DNA from: Ruminococcaceae bacterium UBA2656
Lineage (GTDB): Bacteria > Bacillota > Clostridia > Oscillospirales > Acutalibacteraceae
Assembly: GCA_002359465.1 (NCBI GenBank)
Contig: DENA01000015.1
Span: 127,796-143,018 of the forward strand
Length of the DNA: 15,223 nucleotides
Reading direction: 5' to 3'
The notes under the pieces are model-generated. The model did not search any database. It was given only the letters and a program-made list of their open reading frames with translations, and had not been told where the DNA came from. Shown one piece after another: positions 6,495 through 13,520 of the stretch (position 1 is the first letter of the stretch; every line of letters begins with the position of its first letter). A program made the position numbers and the translations under genes.

Positions 6495-7298
6495 TTATAA
6501 ATAATGAACTGCCCAAGCGACACCGCGGTCGCATTCTTCTTGTGGGACCACAATGGTATGATCAGGCAGCGGAGGCATCTCAGCGCCGCGCCTGACAAAT
6601 GCCGCGGTTCCTGCGAATGCCAACATGGGCAAATCAGTCTCACCGTCTCCAACCGCCATGACCTCATCCGGAGAGAGCCCCAGCCGTTCACACACAATGG
6701 ACAGCGCCCTGCCTTTGTTGGCAGTGGTGGTATTGATTTCTCCAAGATAAGGGTATGAACGCCCTATGGCAAGATGTTTAATTTTCTCCGGCCATGTGGC
6801 CAGCGCTTTGGAAACCGACTGCGCATCTCCCAGATACATGACCTTATTCACCCGTTCCAAGGGCAAATCGCCGGGTGAAGAAACGTCAAAACGTTTGTAA
6901 AGCCTGAAAGAATCCAAAATACCGGACAACCAGTCTTTGTTCATCCCTTTTGGGAACCAATATGGAATAATATCAGGTTGAAAAGCAAGCATAGATAAAT
7001 TTCCAACCGTCTTTCCATGCTCATAGACGGTCTTCAGATCATCCGAAGACAGAAAATCCTCGAACCATACTTCGCTGTCCGAAAGAACCAACGCTCCGTT
7101 TCCGAGTATCAGCGGCCCGTTCAGGCCCAGTTCCCGGCAGATGGATTCCACCCCCTGAAAAGGCCTTCCCGTAGCCAGAATCACTTTGATTCCCGACGCC
7201 ATCGCAGTCTTTACCGCAGCAGCATTTTCCGGGCTGATTTTTCCTTTTTCATCGGTCAGAGTACCATCCACATCCAGCGCCATCAGTTTGATAGACAA
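6495..7298 (-). CDS. Cof-type HAD-IIB phosphatase
   Basis: This 267-aa soluble hydrolase belongs to the HAD superfamily with a C2B cap. Motif I is ALDVDGTL with the nucleophile Asp9 and acid/base Asp11. Motif II is Thr43 in LATGR, the motif III lysine is Lys195 (NKGRAL), and motif IV is GDGETDLPML (217-226) with Asp218 and Asp222. Family members dephosphorylate sugar phosphates, flavin nucleotides or pyridoxal phosphate; the substrate cannot be read from sequence. Motif IV has Thr221 where most relatives have Asn. The start is a TTG (7296-7298) with AAGGA 8 nt upstream. The first ATG, five codons later, would cut the first beta strand, so TTG is preferred. The gene is last in the minus-strand block but has its own good promoter (7432-7460) and a leader made of repeat copy B, so it can be expressed apart from the polyol genes. 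Confidence 0.9.
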   Translation of the reverse strand: MSIKLMALDVDGTLTDEKGKISPENAAAVKTAMASGIKVILATGRPFQGVESICRELGLNGPLILGNGALVLSDSEVWFEDFLSSDDLKTVYEHGKTVGNLSMLAFQPDIIPYWFPKGMNKDWLSGILDSFRLYKRFDVSSPGDLPLERVNKVMYLGDAQSVSKALATWPEKIKHLAIGRSYPYLGEINTTTANKGRALSIVCERLGLSPDEVMAVGDGETDLPMLAFAGTAAFVRRGAEMPPLPDHTIVVPQEECDRGVAWAVHYL

Positions 7299-7331
7299 TT
7301 CATCCGTCCTTCTTTCAAATTCATTCCTTTA

Positions 7332-7425
7332 GCAAATCCAAATGCAGTGAAATTGATTTCGCTATCACCCCCGCCTGCGGCTGAGGGTGATAGCATCCGT
7401 TTTTCCGTTCTTATTTGAAAATGTT
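7332..7425 (-). repeat. Dispersed near-palindromic element, copy B (5' UTR of the Cof gene)
   Basis: Read on the minus strand this aligns along its whole length with copy A (2826-2920): shared blocks include TTTCAAATAAG, GGAAAAAC, CGAAAT, CACTG and TTGC. The central stem is GCTATCACCC pairing with GGGTGATAGC. Compared with copy A, three stem pairs differ and all three are compensated on the other arm. The element begins at about the predicted transcription start of the Cof gene and ends 33 bp before its start codon. Confidence 0.72.
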
Positions 7426-7431
7426 ATGATC

Positions 7432-7460
7432 ATTATAGCATTTTCAATTTTGATTGTGAA
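7432..7460 (-). promoter_or_regulatory. Sigma-A promoter for the Cof phosphatase gene
   Basis: On minus, TTCACA (7455-7460, five of six to the -35 consensus) is followed by a 17-nt spacer and a perfect TATAAT (7432-7437). The expected start near 7425 coincides with the 5' edge of repeat copy B. This gives the last gene of the block an independent transcript. Confidence 0.72.
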
Positions 7461-7470
7461 GTAATTTCAT

Positions 7471-7501
7471 GTTTTCGCTCCTCGGAAGGAGGGGAGAAAA
7501 C
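7471..7501 (-). other. Intercistronic hairpin after the AraL-like gene
   Basis: GTTTTC (7471-7476) pairs with GAAAAC (7496-7501), with an inner CTCC/GGAG helix and a purine-rich asymmetry. It starts 7 bp beyond the phosphatase stop codon. On minus it is followed by ATGAAATTA rather than a T-run, so it is more likely a 3'-end stabiliser or a weak terminator. Confidence 0.45.
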
Positions 7502-7507
7502 ACATTT

Positions 7508-8326
7508 TTAAAGATATGGGATGATTTGTTTGACGGAGTCAAAAATCAGATGCGGTTTTACATCTGAATCCGGCAGATCCTTCAACTGTGCTTCACCGCT
7601 GAGTACGAAGATTCCGGTCAGTCCGTTATTTACGCCTGCGGCAATGTCTGTATACAGACGGTCGCCGACCATGGCGGTTTCCTCCACCGTGCAATGGGTC
7701 ATTTTCAATGTATACTCAACAATTTCCTGGTTTGGCTTTCCGATTATCTTATCGGGGCGGCGTTTGGTAGAAGCTTCAATGAAAGCGTGAATGGAGCCGG
7801 CGTCCGGAATAAAACCGGTTTCCGTCGGGCAGTTAAAATCAGGATGAGTCGCTATGTACGGGAGGCCTTCTCTCACAAAGTCGCAAACCTTGCACATTTT
7901 TTTGTAATCCAGAGACGTATCAAACGCCGTTATGACAATATCCGGATGCTCGGAATCCAGAACGATTCCCATCTTTTCAAATTCCGCAGCCAGCATGGGA
8001 TTCCCCAGCAGAAAAATTTTTTTGCCCGGAAAATTCTTTTTAAGATAATCCACTGTCGCATGTCCCGATGTAATCAACTGCTCGGGGCGAATCTTCAGTC
8101 CCATGCGTTCCAGCTTTTCGTAATAAACATCTGCACTTTTTGAAGAGTTGTTGGTCATAAACACATACTTGCGCCCGGTTTCTTCCACCCGCTTCAAAAA
8201 GTCTCTTGCCCCGTCTATCCATTGTTCACCCAGATAAATCGTCCCGTCCATATCCAGAGCAAAACACTTTATTTTTTTAAGCAGATTGTTAGGGTCTGCG
8301 TTTACCTTTATCATATTGTCGTTCAT
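7508..8326 (-). CDS. HAD-IIA sugar-phosphatase, NagD/AraL-like
   Basis: This 272-aa cytosolic HAD hydrolase has a C2A cap. Motif I is FALDMDGTIYLG with Asp25 and Asp27, motif II TNNSS (58-62), the catalytic Lys197 lies in IIGKPN, and motif IV is GDRLYTD with Asp222 and Asp227. NagD-type enzymes remove phosphate from small sugar or polyol phosphates. B. subtilis AraL, of the same class, sits next to AraM as here, and AraL is a broad phosphosugar phosphatase. Context therefore suggests removal of phosphate from glycerol phosphate or a related, possibly toxic, intermediate made by the neighbouring kinase and dehydrogenase. GGAGG lies 6 nt before the ATG at 8326. A 60-bp gap containing a 12-bp stem separates it from the dehydrogenase gene. 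The N-terminus has about 18 residues before the first beta strand, slightly longer than usual. Confidence 0.9.
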   Translation of the reverse strand: MNDNMIKVNADPNNLLKKIKCFALDMDGTIYLGEQWIDGARDFLKRVEETGRKYVFMTNNSSKSADVYYEKLERMGLKIRPEQLITSGHATVDYLKKNFPGKKIFLLGNPMLAAEFEKMGIVLDSEHPDIVITAFDTSLDYKKMCKVCDFVREGLPYIATHPDFNCPTETGFIPDAGSIHAFIEASTKRRPDKIIGKPNQEIVEYTLKMTHCTVEETAMVGDRLYTDIAAGVNNGLTGIFVLSGEAQLKDLPDSDVKPHLIFDSVKQIIPYL

Positions 8327-8339
8327 GGCTAACCTCCAA

Positions 8340-8376
8340 AGACTTCCTCTTTTACGACAGAATGAAGAGGAAGTCT
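8340..8376 (-). other. Intercistronic hairpin overlapping the approach to the AraL-like SD
   Basis: AGACTTCCTCTT (8340-8351) and AAGAGGAAGTCT (8365-8376) form a perfect 12-bp stem with a 13-nt loop. It fills most of the 60-bp gap after the AraM-like gene, and its 3' foot (on minus) lies two bases from the GGAGG of the next gene. No T-run follows on minus, and on plus it would be followed by GATTTTTAT. A role in mRNA processing or in ribosome access is inferred. Confidence 0.6.
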
Positions 8377-8386
8377 GATTTTTATA

Positions 8387-9898
8387 TTAATGAGCGTCAG
8401 ATGAACTTTCGGCACGTACGGTTTTTACAATTTCATAGTACCGGTCAATAATCTCATCTTCCCACTTCATATTATACCATCCGAGGAAGAAAGTTAGATC
8501 GGCGGAAGTAAACCGTTTGCGCATCAGGTTGGCGCAGCGCATTGCCCAGCGGAATCGCTCCTCTGTGATAGGGGCATCCAATTCATTAAACAGCAGAGGA
8601 TGTTTCGCCTTATTCAGCGCACGTGCACAGGCAAGCGCACTGTGGGGAAGAAGTTCCGTCAGGATCGCGCGATGCTTAGGCCAATTTTTCAAAAAGTCTT
8701 CAAACTTCGGCCGGTTATCATTCCAGCTCTTTAGCTTTTGACTGTAATCATTCCAGCACTCACGTCCCATTTTCCCTGTAGGATCAATAGGAAGAAAAGT
8801 CTGTAACACCTTTTCCTGCATTTCATCCGCTGACGGATAACATTTGTCGATATCAATACCGCCGTCTGCCAGTTTTTTATCAATGCCGCTAATGAGTTTT
8901 TCCATGTTAATCAGTGCCAGAATATCCGCTTCACCCACTTGCTGGCCGTGAACCCCTGTTTTTCTCTTATCATAATTTGCACTCATATCCAGTAAATGGC
9001 TGATGACATGCTCATAGCCGGAAACCGGCACGGAGTCTTGGGCGAACGTCATGGTAAGCCCGGTCACCAGCAGGCATTTTCCCAATACCTCCATACCAAC
9101 AGAGGTTCGGTTTGCTATCTCACCCATATAAGGAATCAAAAGGTCCTTAATGTCATCCACAATACGCCAGCAGGCATCCAAAACCGTTGCGGTACCCATA
9201 CAATCGGCCAGATACCAATCCGCGAAAGCACTGAAGACCGGGAAAAGGTCACCGACGCCACCGACCGTATAATGCAGCGGGCAGTCCATCAGGGTCTGCA
9301 CATCCATCATGACAATATTCGGTGTGCGGGAAGGCCATGTCCGCTTGACGCCGTCTTTAGTAATAATGGAAGAACGTGATGTATAGGCGGGCACTGTATT
9401 GGCCGTCATAAAGGAAATAAGCGGGATCCGCTCACATTTATTTTCATTCTGATAGAGGAAGCATGCATGCTTGGAAATATCGGTTACGGTTCCCGACCCC
9501 ACGGAAACCACGGCGCAGGTTTTGTCCAGATGTGTCTTTACTTTCTCGACCTGTTTCGCATCCGCATGAACAACCCCATATTCGTCCCCTGTCAAAACGA
9601 GTTTTTCGACAGCATAACCCGCTTCGCTAAGAAGCTTCAATACTTGCTCCTTAAGCTTTTCGCCCTTGCGCAGGATAATCGTTTCATCCATTGTGACCAA
9701 TACCCTGCGTCCGGCTTTTACATCCAGCGACTGTAACGCTTTAGGCAACTGTAAAATGGCGTCCTGCCCGGCAATTACATCCTGCAATTCAATCTTCGGT
9801 ATCTGATCGTAATCCGACCAGCGTTTAATCCGCTCATTCAAATCCTTCATATTGCCAACATCGTATTTAAATACGGGAGGCATTAATTGATTTAACAT
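8387..9898 (-). CDS. AraM/EgsA-like glycerol-1-phosphate dehydrogenase family protein
   Basis: This 503-aa protein belongs to the iron-containing alcohol dehydrogenase / dehydroquinate-synthase-like fold. The NAD-binding loop is VSVGSGTVTD (131-140). Candidate metal ligands are Asp217 (GGVGD), His297 or His301 (GYEHVISH) and His317 (GVHGQQVGEA), the D-H-H set of the family. Characterised relatives interconvert dihydroxyacetone phosphate and sn-glycerol-1-phosphate with NAD(P)H; B. subtilis AraM uses Ni2+. It is about 100 residues longer than AraM, with an extra alpha-helical C-terminal region. The ATG at 9898 is chosen because AGGAAGGAG precedes it and the 15 codons upstream would run into the intercistronic hairpin. 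It follows the polyol kinase by 68 bp and is followed by the AraL-like phosphatase. Another polyol-phosphate substrate, such as an arabitol or erythritol phosphate, is possible. Confidence 0.82.
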   Translation of the reverse strand: MLNQLMPPVFKYDVGNMKDLNERIKRWSDYDQIPKIELQDVIAGQDAILQLPKALQSLDVKAGRRVLVTMDETIILRKGEKLKEQVLKLLSEAGYAVEKLVLTGDEYGVVHADAKQVEKVKTHLDKTCAVVSVGSGTVTDISKHACFLYQNENKCERIPLISFMTANTVPAYTSRSSIITKDGVKRTWPSRTPNIVMMDVQTLMDCPLHYTVGGVGDLFPVFSAFADWYLADCMGTATVLDACWRIVDDIKDLLIPYMGEIANRTSVGMEVLGKCLLVTGLTMTFAQDSVPVSGYEHVISHLLDMSANYDKRKTGVHGQQVGEADILALINMEKLISGIDKKLADGGIDIDKCYPSADEMQEKVLQTFLPIDPTGKMGRECWNDYSQKLKSWNDNRPKFEDFLKNWPKHRAILTELLPHSALACARALNKAKHPLLFNELDAPITEERFRWAMRCANLMRKRFTSADLTFFLGWYNMKWEDEIIDRYYEIVKTVRAESSSDAH

Positions 9899-9922
9899 GG
9901 TGAACTCCTTCCTTAATGCGGG

Positions 9923-9956
9923 GGCTGCGAAAACCTTTAGCAAGGTTTTCGCAGCC
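9923..9956 (-). other. Intercistronic hairpin between kinase and dehydrogenase genes
   Basis: A perfect 15-bp stem (9923-9937 with 9942-9956) closes a TAGC loop, 10 bp after the kinase stop and about 13 bp before the SD of the AraM-like gene. No T-run follows on minus (CCGCATTAAGG). It could protect the kinase mRNA 3' end or modulate translation of the next gene. Confidence 0.6.
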
Positions 9957-9966
9957 GGAAATACTT

Positions 9967-11526
9967 CTAATGATTTTCAGTAAAATTGTTGAGTTTCTTA
10001 TAGAAATCGCCCTGCGCAAGCGAGCTGTAGGCGGTCTTAAACAAATCGTACAGTTCATTATACTGAGGAACAGTCTTTGGATTCGGCTCGTAGGTGCTTA
10101 TCTTCTTAACCATGGTGTCCACACCTTCCTGAACATTCTTAAACACGCCTGCACCCACGCCGCCAAGGATAGCGGCTCCCATAACGGTGCACTCGCCTTC
10201 CTTAAGCATCGTTGCCGGACGGTTGTAAACGTCTGCCTGAATCTGGCACCACAGCTTGGAGTTGGTCGCGCCGCCGCTCAGGATGATTTCATCAATATCG
10301 ATAAAGGAATAAAATGCCTCAAGCACACTTCTGGCTTCCAGTGTAACGCCTTCCAGTACCGAGCGGGCCAACGATGCGAAATCACTCTTAAAGCTGAGGC
10401 CGAGGAATGCGCCGCGAGCCGTACCGTCGTAGTTCGGGCAGTTGGAACCTGCCAGATACGGCTGGAAGATGACCCCGTTGCTGCCAACAGGCGCCTTTTC
10501 CGCGTGTCTGTCAAGAATCTGGTAAGGACTGGTCTGCGTAATCGGTTCGATCAGCTTGCAGACCTGTCCGACGGTATCGCGGAACCAGCGGTAACTGCTG
10601 GCCGCCGCCATCTGCAGTCCTTCGGACTCCCACGCCTTTTCCGGGAAGGCGGCAGCCGAAAGAGAAACTTTTTTGTTCGGATCGTGCTTAGGCGTATCAA
10701 GAGCGGCAAGGCTGACCCCGGAAGTTCCAAAGGTCACTTCGCACAAACCTTCGCGTATGACACCAGCGCCGATTCCGGCGCACTGCTGGTCGCCGCCGCC
10801 GGTGCAGACCGGCATGCCGATGGGCAGTCCGGTGCGCTCGCTCGCATACTTGTCAATCGTCCCTACCTGCCAGCCGGAGCCAACCAGTGAAGGCAGTTTG
10901 TCCTTGCTGATGCCGAACCGTTTCAGAAGCGGATCGCTGAATTCCATGCTCTGCACATCCAGCAGGCCGAAATAAGAGGCATTTGACCAATCCTGGAACC
11001 ATCCGTCCTTCGCGCCGAGCTTATACAGGAAATATTCCTGTGTGGTCAGAATTTTTGAGGCTCTTTCATAGGTTTCTCTCTCATTGTTCAAAACCCATTT
11101 TACTTTTCCGCTTCCCCAGGCGGTACCTACAGGAAGACCTGTAATCTGCGTATATTCATCGCCGAATTCACTCATCCATTTTGCTTCCGCCTCGCAGCGG
11201 GAATCCTGCCAGGAAATGCCCATGCCGTTGCGCATTACATTACCGTCATGATCGACGTACATATGTAGAATACGCTGAGTGGATAAGCCGATAGACGCGA
11301 TTTCTTTGGGATCAACGCCGGCTTTTTTCCCTTTTGCAACGACATCCGCCAGCGAATCGTACATCGCTTCAACCATCATGTTGATGTCCTGATCAATCCA
11401 TCCTGGTTTGTAGTAGACGCAATCGTATTCACGGTACCCCTGGGCGATTACATTTCCGCTCAAATCGTAAATCTTACTTCTGAGACCCGTCGTCCCACTG
11501 TCCAGTCCAATTAGATATTTAGCCAT
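9967..11526 (-). CDS. FGGY-family carbohydrate/polyol kinase
   Basis: This 519-aa cytosolic kinase phosphorylates a sugar, polyol or glycerol with ATP. The phosphate-1 motif is LIGLDSGTTGLRSK (5-18), the catalytic base is Asp246 in TGGGDQQCAG, and the adenosine motif is LSGGATNSKLW (416-426). The GDQQ string resembles glycerol kinase, whereas the TGGGD and SGGATNSKLW strings resemble xylulokinase, so the substrate is not fixed. Lengths of 490-520 aa are normal for the family. The ATG at 11526 is preferred over an ATG 16 codons upstream because GGGAGG (11534-11539) is correctly spaced and the protein then begins right at the first beta strand. Neighbours are a GlpA-like dehydrogenase upstream and a glycerol-1-phosphate-type dehydrogenase downstream, so glycerol or a short polyol is the likeliest substrate. 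Confidence 0.88.
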   Translation of the reverse strand: MAKYLIGLDSGTTGLRSKIYDLSGNVIAQGYREYDCVYYKPGWIDQDINMMVEAMYDSLADVVAKGKKAGVDPKEIASIGLSTQRILHMYVDHDGNVMRNGMGISWQDSRCEAEAKWMSEFGDEYTQITGLPVGTAWGSGKVKWVLNNERETYERASKILTTQEYFLYKLGAKDGWFQDWSNASYFGLLDVQSMEFSDPLLKRFGISKDKLPSLVGSGWQVGTIDKYASERTGLPIGMPVCTGGGDQQCAGIGAGVIREGLCEVTFGTSGVSLAALDTPKHDPNKKVSLSAAAFPEKAWESEGLQMAAASSYRWFRDTVGQVCKLIEPITQTSPYQILDRHAEKAPVGSNGVIFQPYLAGSNCPNYDGTARGAFLGLSFKSDFASLARSVLEGVTLEARSVLEAFYSFIDIDEIILSGGATNSKLWCQIQADVYNRPATMLKEGECTVMGAAILGGVGAGVFKNVQEGVDTMVKKISTYEPNPKTVPQYNELYDLFKTAYSSLAQGDFYKKLNNFTENH

Positions 11527-11564
11527 TATTTTTTCCTCCCTTAAAGCCTTTTCAATATTTTTTA

Positions 11565-11585
11565 CTGTAACCACAATGATTACAG
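11565..11585 (-). promoter_or_regulatory. 9-bp dyad upstream of the kinase gene
   Basis: CTGTAA and TTACAG flank a short core; on the minus strand nine pairs form (one G-T) around a TTG loop. It lies about 40 bp before the kinase start codon and is followed by TAAAAAATATT. An operator for a regulator or a small leader hairpin are both possible. Confidence 0.4.
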
Positions 11586-11617
11586 TTGCTTCACCTTAAA
11601 TATTTTTACACAGCTTT

Positions 11618-11717
11618 TCAGTCCTGACCAAACCGGAAAGCTTCGCCGTAACCAACTCCAACTCCCATAACCTTCGCGTCCGGTTCATCCCTCTGAATAA
11701 AATAATTTAAATCATTT
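11618..11717 (-). pseudogene. Possible gene remnant or unrecognised short ORF (no start)
   Basis: On minus one frame reads through this gap and ends with a glycine-rich, protein-like tail: DEPDAKVMGVGVGYGEAF, then a few residues, then TGA at 11618-11620. The patch is less AT-rich than the rest of the gap. There is no ATG, GTG or TTG with a ribosome binding site ahead of it, and the frame upstream (beyond about 11717) is AT-rich. The family was not recognised. It may be the remains of a lost gene or chance; the imperfect AACCGGA/TCCGGTT helix in the same patch leaves a structured RNA open. Confidence 0.25.
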
Positions 11718-11777
11718 ATTACAACGATATCTGTGTTAATTTGATAATCTATAATAAGGTTGAGGAAAAATCGAATT

Positions 11778-11801
11778 CTGCGCAGACCATTTGTCGCGCA
11801 G
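11778..11801 (-). terminator. Weak candidate terminator after DUF1667 gene
   Basis: CTGCGC pairs with GCGCAG, continued by GAC/GTC with one bulged base and a 5-nt loop. On minus the stem is followed by AATTCGATTTTTCC, so the T-run is delayed by several bases. It could stop part of the transcription after the three redox genes. Confidence 0.35.
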
Positions 11802-11841
11802 CTGAGAAAAACATAACATGACTAAAAATTTTTAACAGGGA

Positions 11842-12207
11842 TTATAACGATTTTACGTTTTTAGTGGCTACAAAAGGAATTCCCGTCCCTGCGACATCCT
11901 TTAAGATAACATCCCCGATTTTGACCGGTGCGTGCGCTTCCACGGCTTTTAAAGCGTTTGCACATTCGAATATCTTATTTTTGGGAACCGCTTCCCGGGT
12001 CTTAACAGACAGAATATGAATGTCGCCGCCGGCGACCTTAACCGTAGACGTTACAATTCTGGTGGGGCTTGTAACCTCCTTTATGGCATATTTCTCACCG
12101 CGGGGGCAGGTGTTTCCGGTCACTTTGACAACTTTTCCATCCTGCATGTTCACGGTAATCATGCAGCCGAGCGGGCAACCGATGCAAATCAGTTCTCTCT
12201 TTTCCAT
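11842..12207 (-). CDS. DUF1667 domain protein, small iron-sulfur-type subunit
   Basis: This 121-aa soluble protein starts MEKRELICIGCPLGCMITV. Cys8, Cys11, Cys15 and Cys34 (CxxCxxxC-x18-C, followed by PRG) resemble the N-terminal [4Fe-4S] site of molybdopterin oxidoreductases, so cluster binding and electron transfer are likely. DUF1667 proteins are regularly encoded with a GlpA-like dehydrogenase and a TrxR-like FAD protein in Clostridia and are thought to be the third subunit of that complex. It starts 8 bp after the stop of the FAD oxidoreductase gene, whose last codons contain its AAGGAG SD, a sign of translational coupling. A fifth cysteine (82) is not part of the motif. No molybdopterin-binding part is present. 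Confidence 0.88.
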   Translation of the reverse strand: MEKRELICIGCPLGCMITVNMQDGKVVKVTGNTCPRGEKYAIKEVTSPTRIVTSTVKVAGGDIHILSVKTREAVPKNKIFECANALKAVEAHAPVKIGDVILKDVAGTGIPFVATKNVKSL

Positions 12208-12215
12208 TATGATCC

Positions 12216-13511
12216 TTACTCCTTTTCGATCTTAACGGTAATTTTCTTTAAATCGGGATATTCCTGCAGCTTCTTCTTATCCAGTGTAATATCCTCCATT
12301 TCGCCGGGAGCCATGATGATTTTTTTGCGGTGCAGTACACGCTCATCGTCATAATACACGCTGATGTAACTGTCCTTAAAGACCTTACCGACACGGAAAC
12401 GCACTTTTATCGTATCTTCCATACGGCTGATATTGACGGTTTTCGGTACGGTATAGCGAACTCCTTCAACTGCTTCCAGTTCAATAGTGTGTACATCACT
12501 CCCCTGTCCGCCGAATTTTCCAAGCACATATTTCGCAGCATTTTTTCCCGCAAGTGCAGCCTCTTCTGAAACATAATCGACCAGATCATGCACATGAAGG
12601 ACATTTCCGCAGGCGAACACGCCTTCGACATTGGTTTCCAGGCTCTCATTGACAACGGGCCCGCTGGTGACGGTGTTCATCTGAACATTCATCTTGCTGG
12701 ATAATTCGTTTTCCGGAATTAGGCCCACGGAAAGCAGGATCGTATCACAGTCGTAATACTCTTCGGTTCCGGGAATGGGTTTCATTTTTTCATCAACCTG
12801 AGCAATCGTAACCCCTTCCACACGATCGACGCCTTTAATGTCCACAATGGTATGGCTTAACTTGAGAGGGATTCCAAAATCGTCCAGGCATTGCACAATA
12901 TTCCGCTTCAGGCCGCCTGAATACGGCATAATTTCAGCGACCACCTGTACATGCGCACCTTCCAGCGTCATTCTTCTCGCCATAATCAGGCCGATATCGC
13001 CGGAACCCAGAATGACGACTTCTCTGCCGGGCATATAGCCTTCTATATTGACAAGCCGCTGGGCGGTGCCTGCGGAGAAAATACCGGCCGGTCTGAATCC
13101 GGGAATATTCAGCGCTCCTCTCGGCCTCTCCCTGCAGCCCATTGCCAATATGACAGACTTGGCCTGAATATGCACCATGCCTTCCGATCTGTTCATGTAC
13201 GTGACGATTTTGGATTCCGTAATATCCATGACCATCGTATTTAATTTATATTCAATTCCCTTTTCAAGGACTTTTTCAATAAATCTTGAAGCATATTCCG
13301 GCCCAGTCAACTCCTCCTTAAACGTATGAAGGCCAAATCCGTTATGGATGCACTGATTCAGAATTCCGCCGAGTTCCCTGTCTCTTTCCAGAATAAGGAT
13401 GCTGTTGATGCCCGAGTCCCTGGCGGACAACGCTGCGGCAAGCCCGGCCGGCCCTCCGCCGATTATAACAATTTCATATGACTTCATCATTTCATCATGC
13501 CTTTCTTCCAT
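12216..13511 (-). CDS. FAD/NAD(P)-dependent oxidoreductase (thioredoxin-reductase-like, GlpB-like subunit)
   Basis: This protein, up to 431 aa, has two dinucleotide-binding folds: FAD site IVIIGGGPAGLAAA (14-27) and NAD(P) site VILGSGDIG (166-174), and the C-terminal FAD contact GVFACGNVLHVHDL (297-310). It lacks the CxxC redox disulfide of thioredoxin reductase. After about residue 335 there is an extra domain of some 95 residues. Such proteins accompany GlpA/GlpO-like dehydrogenases, as in hydrogen cyanide synthase, octopine oxidase and clostridial glycerol-phosphate clusters, and probably pass electrons from the dehydrogenase to NAD or another carrier. The start is uncertain: ATG at 13511 has AAAAGG close by, while ATG at 13490 or 13487 (MKSYEIVIIGGG) has AAAGG inside the coding start and fits the family better. 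It is separated from the upstream dehydrogenase gene by 9 bp. Confidence 0.88.
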   Translation of the reverse strand: MEERHDEMMKSYEIVIIGGGPAGLAAALSARDSGINSILILERDRELGGILNQCIHNGFGLHTFKEELTGPEYASRFIEKVLEKGIEYKLNTMVMDITESKIVTYMNRSEGMVHIQAKSVILAMGCRERPRGALNIPGFRPAGIFSAGTAQRLVNIEGYMPGREVVILGSGDIGLIMARRMTLEGAHVQVVAEIMPYSGGLKRNIVQCLDDFGIPLKLSHTIVDIKGVDRVEGVTIAQVDEKMKPIPGTEEYYDCDTILLSVGLIPENELSSKMNVQMNTVTSGPVVNESLETNVEGVFACGNVLHVHDLVDYVSEEAALAGKNAAKYVLGKFGGQGSDVHTIELEAVEGVRYTVPKTVNISRMEDTIKVRFRVGKVFKDSYISVYYDDERVLHRKKIIMAPGEMEDITLDKKKLQEYPDLKKITVKIEKE

Positions 13512-13520
13512 GTAAACCTT

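Larger units (their letters stand above)
11527..11841. other. 315-bp gap between DUF1667 gene and kinase gene
   Basis: No intact gene is seen. Reading in the minus direction it holds a small hairpin with a delayed T-run (11778-11801), a GC-richer patch that is open in one frame without a good start (11618 to about 11717), and a 9-bp dyad (11565-11585) 40 bp before the kinase ATG. No strong promoter was found, though weak AT-rich -10 candidates occur. The gap suggests a regulatory break between the redox genes and the kinase genes. Confidence 0.55.

Noticed and set aside
9916..10890. 324-aa plus-strand ORF opposite the kinase gene
   Set aside because: Antisense shadow of the FGGY kinase, which has all family motifs; the shadow begins in the intercistronic hairpin.
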